From Puniceicoccaceae bacterium (GTDB taxonomy: Bacteria > Verrucomicrobiota > Verrucomicrobiia > Opitutales > Coraliomargaritaceae): DNA of 47,237 bases. Of this stretch, positions 43,051 to 47,237 are shown in pieces. The stretch is taken from the NCBI GenBank assembly GCA_002729725.1, contig PBYS01000013.1, positions 1-47,237 on the forward strand, read 5' to 3'. Within the stretch, counting starts at the first letter, position 1. The number at the start of each line of letters is the position of its first letter. The notes under the pieces are model-generated. The model ran no database searches. It was not told the DNA's origin and saw nothing but the letters and a program-made list of their open reading frames with translations. The position numbers were made by a program, and so were the translations under genes.

Positions 43051-46000
43051 ATGCCGAACCATTCACTCCACGACTCGTCTTCCCGCCCCCGGCAACATCA
43101 AGCCACTAAGCAAGGCTTTGCCCTGGTCATTGCCTTAGGCCTTATGGCATTCATGCTACTCTTGATTCTAGCGATTGTTACTTTCACCGAAGTGGAAACC
43201 GCCAACGCAAACTACTCGAAAACGATGACACAAGCCCGGCAAAATGCCTTGCTTGGACTGCAAGTAGCCATCGGTGAGACACAGAAAGCTCTGGGCCCCG
43301 ACCAACGCATCAGCGCGAGTTCCAACCGCCTGGATACTGATCCATATGACACAGATGACCGATCAGTAACGACAGGCGAGTTGATCCAAACAGATGGACT
43401 AGAAACAACCCGACAGCATTGGACCGGTGTTTGGAACACAACCACTAATGCGAATGGCCGCCCCGAGACGCAATTCAGCCGATGGCTTGTCTCCGGCTTT
43501 CCAGATAGTCACATAGACTCAACCAACGACGTCTACACGGGTGCAACTCCATTCACTCAAAGCACCACTCTCTACTCAGGGAGCACTTCCATCGATGTCG
43601 GCAAAGTGCCACTGACAGATGGGCAGAATACCGTCGGACGCTACGCCTATTGGGTCGGCGACGAAGGCATCAAAGCTAAGGTTAATCTAGACTCGTCCAG
43701 CACCACCAATTACCCAATCTCCGCTCAGCAGTTTGGTATCTCCGCATTGACCGACTCCACTTGGTTCACACAATCAAGTGGAGCAGAAATCCGCAAGCTG
43801 GCCACACCGGCCGAATACCAGATTCTAGAAACGAAGTACAAGGGAAGTTCGACAGGCCCTTATACACATTTCAACGACCTCACTTATTACGGTTTCGGAC
43901 TGCTGGCCGACACATCTACCGGCGGACTCAAAAAAGATTTGACCACCGCCCTCTTTGATACGGCGAATCAACCGACAGGGCAGATCTTCGAACCAAGAAA
44001 TAACGCGGCACCGAGTGCCTCGGATCCGGGAGGCCCCCTCTGGCAGCAGCTCAGATCATGGCTACGCACCCCACTCAACGCCGCCAACGAACTCCCCATC
44101 CAAGCATCCAGTGAGTCCACAGCCGGCATCTACCCAATCGTCACCGGATTCCAAGTGTACTGGGTTCCGACTTATGATCCAGCTGATTCCTCCGGCAATA
44201 TCCCGGTCCGGCTAAATTTCATGCCCGCAGTGACTCTATGGAATCCCTATGACGTCCCCCTGGAAAGCGCCACGTATACCGTCACCTTCGGCCGAACACT
44301 AATGAATGGCGGAACCTTCGATAACTTCGTCAGCATCTGGCGCAATTGGAACCTATACATCAAAACCGGTGGAACTACCTTCGATGAAGCAATGCAGGAG
44401 CAAAGCGCGCCGCTCAAAGTCCACCTGACGACTGGCATCATCCAACCGGGTGAAGCCATCGTCTTCAGTCCACCAGCTGAGAACAAGCCCTATAATTTCG
44501 CGAACCCCTCGACAACCGAGGCCGTGCTGGTCCGAGGGTACAACCCGGGCTACGGGTTTTACATCGACAGCACGCTTGAATGGAATCCCGAAGAAACCAC
44601 CAGAGAATACCGCTGGGGAGGCGACACCAGTCGTGTGCATGGCCTCAAGCTGGCCCTGGGCACCGGCAGTAACGCCATCCCTCTGCAGGTCGCTGTGTAT
44701 ATGACTGATAAACCCGTCGTCGGCGTCACCTGGGCGTCCAACTTCGAGCCGATGTATCCCTCCCCGCTGGCAGCCGACCCAATTGATTCCCAGGCGATAC
44801 CCAACGCTTATGGCTATAAGATGTTGCATACCTTCATTGAGAATCAACCCGTCTGGGACACCAGTGCCGCAAATCTCTCACCGACCACCCGCAAGTGGCT
44901 GACGAATTACAACCCCCGGGCAGCCACTCTCGGCCCGACTCCCTTGACATTTGGAATGGCAACATCGTGGACCGAACAAGCCGCGACTTTAAATCCGTCG
45001 TACATCTTCAGTCTCCAACGTCGGGGTACCTATATGGATGATGGATTTGCTCCCTATGACTTGGCTGAAAATGTAAATGTCGGCTATTCAGAGAACCAAA
45101 GCAGCGCGACCCAAACGATTCTCTTCCAAGCAGCACCGGAGCGAGACGCCCTACACTCAATTGGACAGTTGATGCATGCACCGCTCTTCAACGACCTACC
45201 GCTAAACCTGAATGCTGACCCGAACTATACGAATGGGCTCGAAGAGCGCTTTAGGAATGCCCGATTCGGCAACTTGATCCCTGCCTATGCTATCGGACAG
45301 AGTGCGGCAGACCCCAGTATTGAGTTGGATCGCGTGGACCGTGTCTGGAACAGTTCTGGATACGAAAGCATCTATCAATTCCAAGGCACGCACCACGACG
45401 TCTCCTACAAGCTGAATGACGCACTATGGGATCATTACTTCTTTTCAACCATGCCCGGCAATCCCGCCGATAACAGCCCAGAAAACTCCCGCTTGATCCG
45501 CCTGACTGATGAGTTCGTCGAGCCTCGATCCGACCTCGATCAAGCCGCAGCAGATCTCGCGATCAACGGCGCATTCAACATCAATAGCACTTCCGTCGAA
45601 GCATGGCGCGCACTACTCGCTTCCTTTTACAAAAGCGATGTGTTACTCGACGACGGAACAATCGTATCCGCCGATCCGGCCAACCCGAAATCACCCATTT
45701 TGAGAATCAACATTCCGCATGGAGGTACCACAGCAAACCCGTCAACCAACGACGATGAGTCCTACATCGGATTCCGAAGCCTGCTAGCCAATGAGATTGA
45801 CGCTCTGGCCGATTCCATCGTCGAAGAGATCAAACTGAGAGGTCCCTTCGCCAGCCTAGCCCACTTCATCAATCGGATGCCGGACACCGACGGCACCTTC
45901 TCGGAAAGTACGGATGCTTTCCGTTTGCAGGGAACCCTAGCCGCAGCATTGGATAAATCGGGAGTCAACTCAGGCCTACAACAAAATGCCAGTCTCGCCG

Positions 46001-46380
46001 CGCAGAACACAGGTATCACTGGTATGGAGGCACAGGCAGAATCCGGCTGGCGCACGGAAAACCTCCCCGGTTGGTTGAGTCAGGCCGATTTACTTTCCCG
46101 ACTGGGCAGTGTCCTCTCCGCTCGCTCAGACACCTTTCGCGTGCGCGCTTACGGTGAAGCGATCAACTCGGTCACAGGTGACACCGTCACAGCACATTGT
46201 GAAGCCATAATTCAGCGCATCCCGGACTTCGTGGAGAGCCAAAGCAATCCACCCGAAACTCCCTATGATACCGCTGAAGCAGCCGCACAAGGCTACGCTC
46301 CGCTGACACAAACCAACATGAATTTCGGCCGAAAGTTTATCATCCTGGATTTCCATTGGCTGGAAGACACTGACGTATGA
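43051..46380 (+). CDS. Large PilX/GspK-like membrane-anchored protein (possible Verru_Chthon cassette A relative)
   Basis: This 1109-residue protein has a basic N-terminus, then KQGFALVIALGLMAFMLLLILAIVTFTEVE, one membrane segment of prepilin/PilX/GspK character, followed by MTQARQNALLGLQVAIGETQ. The long remainder is periplasmic or extracellular, rich in polar and aromatic residues, without a fold I can name. The end has DFHWLEDTDV. It is much larger than PilX (about 200) or GspK (about 300) and resembles in size and start the Verru_Chthon cassette protein A type, but I cannot confirm this. It overlaps the next gene by four bases and follows a regulon motif, linking it to glycan use. Confidence 0.55.
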   Translation: MPNHSLHDSSSRPRQHQATKQGFALVIALGLMAFMLLLILAIVTFTEVETANANYSKTMTQARQNALLGLQVAIGETQKALGPDQRISASSNRLDTDPYDTDDRSVTTGELIQTDGLETTRQHWTGVWNTTTNANGRPETQFSRWLVSGFPDSHIDSTNDVYTGATPFTQSTTLYSGSTSIDVGKVPLTDGQNTVGRYAYWVGDEGIKAKVNLDSSSTTNYPISAQQFGISALTDSTWFTQSSGAEIRKLATPAEYQILETKYKGSSTGPYTHFNDLTYYGFGLLADTSTGGLKKDLTTALFDTANQPTGQIFEPRNNAAPSASDPGGPLWQQLRSWLRTPLNAANELPIQASSESTAGIYPIVTGFQVYWVPTYDPADSSGNIPVRLNFMPAVTLWNPYDVPLESATYTVTFGRTLMNGGTFDNFVSIWRNWNLYIKTGGTTFDEAMQEQSAPLKVHLTTGIIQPGEAIVFSPPAENKPYNFANPSTTEAVLVRGYNPGYGFYIDSTLEWNPEETTREYRWGGDTSRVHGLKLALGTGSNAIPLQVAVYMTDKPVVGVTWASNFEPMYPSPLAADPIDSQAIPNAYGYKMLHTFIENQPVWDTSAANLSPTTRKWLTNYNPRAATLGPTPLTFGMATSWTEQAATLNPSYIFSLQRRGTYMDDGFAPYDLAENVNVGYSENQSSATQTILFQAAPERDALHSIGQLMHAPLFNDLPLNLNADPNYTNGLEERFRNARFGNLIPAYAIGQSAADPSIELDRVDRVWNSSGYESIYQFQGTHHDVSYKLNDALWDHYFFSTMPGNPADNSPENSRLIRLTDEFVEPRSDLDQAAADLAINGAFNINSTSVEAWRALLASFYKSDVLLDDGTIVSADPANPKSPILRINIPHGGTTANPSTNDDESYIGFRSLLANEIDALADSIVEEIKLRGPFASLAHFINRMPDTDGTFSESTDAFRLQGTLAAALDKSGVNSGLQQNASLAAQNTGITGMEAQAESGWRTENLPGWLSQADLLSRLGSVLSARSDTFRVRAYGEAINSVTGDTVTAHCEAIIQRIPDFVESQSNPPETPYDTAEAAAQGYAPLTQTNMNFGRKFIILDFHWLEDTDV

Positions 46381-47123
46381 AAACAACGCTATCGATTTTT
46401 ATTTTTCTAAGTTTACTCATCCATTCACTCTGCGCTCAGGATAAAGAACCGGATGTAAATATAGACTTTCAAGCGTTTCTCTGGCCCAGCCATGCGCCGA
46501 TTGCGGCCATAGACCCGGACGGGGACTCACCACCGGAACAACCGGGCACCGCGTACACTCCTCCGGAAGTTGCCTATCTGGAAAATGGAAAGGGCAGCAC
46601 GAAAACTTTTCAGCTCCTGGATGATCGACTCACCGGGCATCTGCAGTACCGGGGGTCCCAACAACTCACCTTCTACAAGCCTGGCACAGAAATCTCCAAT
46701 CCGGAAGCACGTGTTGAACTCGGTCGTATAGCCATTTCTCCATCTGCCAAGGAACTGACGATCTTCTTTCTGCCCCAGGCAAACGGAAAATATCAGCTGT
46801 TCTCTATTGAGACCTCAGCGACCAGCATCCCCCCAGGAAACACCTTGATCTACAATCTGTCGACAACCCGCCTCGCATGTAAATTAGATACGGAGAACTT
46901 CACGATCGATTCCGGCAAGTATGCACTCAAGCAACTCAGCCTGCCGAATAAGCACTACCAACCCATTCTGGTCGCCTCACTCCGCCAAGACGGCGAATGG
47001 CAGCGTAGCTTAGCGAGAAAACTCATCGTCGATAAATCGGACCGTTTGCTCCTGATTATCTATAATCTAGAAGCAAATCCAAATAGCTACAATCTGATGA
47101 AGCTGGTTTTCCGCCCGAACTAA
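46377..47123 (+). CDS. Small secreted protein, partner of the PilX-like gene
   Basis: This 248-residue protein has a signal peptide (LSIFIFLSLLIHSLCAQ, cleavage near CAQD). The mature protein is beta-rich with no domain I recognise (FLWPSHAPIAAIDPDGD, ELTIFFLPQANGKYQLFSI, KYALKQLSLPNKHYQPILV, KLVFRPN). It starts within the stop of the 1109-residue gene (ATGA), so the two are translationally coupled and probably act together at the envelope. No function can be assigned from sequence alone. Confidence 0.7.
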   Translation: MKTTLSIFIFLSLLIHSLCAQDKEPDVNIDFQAFLWPSHAPIAAIDPDGDSPPEQPGTAYTPPEVAYLENGKGSTKTFQLLDDRLTGHLQYRGSQQLTFYKPGTEISNPEARVELGRIAISPSAKELTIFFLPQANGKYQLFSIETSATSIPPGNTLIYNLSTTRLACKLDTENFTIDSGKYALKQLSLPNKHYQPILVASLRQDGEWQRSLARKLIVDKSDRLLLIIYNLEANPNSYNLMKLVFRPN

Positions 47124-47154
47124 ACGACACCAGAGAGCTGATTCTACCCTGCCA

Positions 47155-47237
47155 ATGAAAGACTACGGCTCCGCGACTCGGAGACGAAAAAAGAGACGAC
47201 CCGGACCAAACTCAGACATCACATCAAGTCGCACCCC
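47155..47237 (+). CDS. Possible start of a third gene in the PilX-like operon (partial)
   Basis: An ATG at 47155, 31 bases after the previous stop, opens a frame to the window edge reading MKDYGSATRRRKKRRPGP and on. The strongly basic start resembles the cytoplasmic leader before a prepilin segment, which would fit the operon. The frame is too short to confirm and no clear ribosome-binding site is seen. Confidence 0.3.
   Translation, partial: MKDYGSATRRRKKRRPGPNSDITSSRT

Noticed and set aside
1..47237. CRISPR arrays, tRNA or rRNA genes
   Set aside because: No regularly spaced repeats, and no tRNA or rRNA sequences were recognised by eye on either strand.

Overview
The window looks like a chromosome segment of a marine-type Verrucomicrobiota bacterium, most likely Opitutae/Puniceicoccales (Coraliomargarita- or Lentimonas-like). 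This is inferred from the mixture of PEP-CTERM secreted proteins, pseudopilins ending in H-Xn-DG motifs, many carbohydrate-active enzymes, SSS symporters next to FAD- or Gfo/Idh-type oxidoreductases, and SGNH hydrolases. No rRNA, tRNA or housekeeping marker is present to fix the taxonomy. Region 1 (1-5268) is a small metabolic island. A minus-strand operon (DapA-family lyase/aldolase, then L-serine dehydratase beta and alpha, the last running off the left edge) is divergent from a two-domain N-acyltransferase. Next to them are a TetR regulator and a divergent NAD-dependent epimerase. The two intergenic promoters share a TAAC-N6-GTTA dyad, so TetR probably controls the whole island. Region 2 (5519-6072) is a decayed IS5-type transposase. 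Region 3 (6271-19240) is a LacI-linked polysaccharide locus: a pseudopilin, two tandem paralogous secreted proteins (only the first still has its PEP-CTERM anchor), a 1261-residue secreted protein joining a lyase-like toroid/beta-sandwich to a C-terminal beta-propeller, a secreted alpha/beta-hydrolase esterase, the LacI regulator, and a D-2-hydroxyacid dehydrogenase, SSS symporter and Gfo/Idh-like oxidoreductase for uptake and processing of the released unit. Region 4 (19564-21834) is a mobile-element scar: one nearly intact integrase-core transposase, a truncated relative, a third end fragment, and a hicAB toxin-antitoxin pair between the fragments. Region 5 (21863-43050) is a second, larger polysaccharide locus: SSS symporter, FAD-dependent oxidoreductase and SGNH hydrolase; GH36 alpha-galactosidase; GPH-type symporter, GH2 beta-glucuronidase (broken), SGNH hydrolase and esterase; a DNRLRE/PEP-CTERM protein; GH1 beta-glucosidase; GH28-like beta-helix enzyme; GH50 agarase-like enzyme; a pseudopilin; and a heparinase II/III-type lyase (broken). 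Together they suggest a galactose-rich, uronic-acid-containing, probably esterified glycan, perhaps algal. Six copies of a directional 12-bp motif (TGTGACAGTAAC, one copy with a single change) lie in the promoters of six transcription units here, each in the same orientation relative to its gene. This is strong sequence evidence for one regulon whose regulator is not in the window. Region 6 (43051-47237) is a membrane-anchored PilX/GspK-like protein of 1109 residues and a small secreted partner overlapping it by four bases. Both are downstream of one of the regulon motifs, which links a pseudopilus-like apparatus to glycan use.
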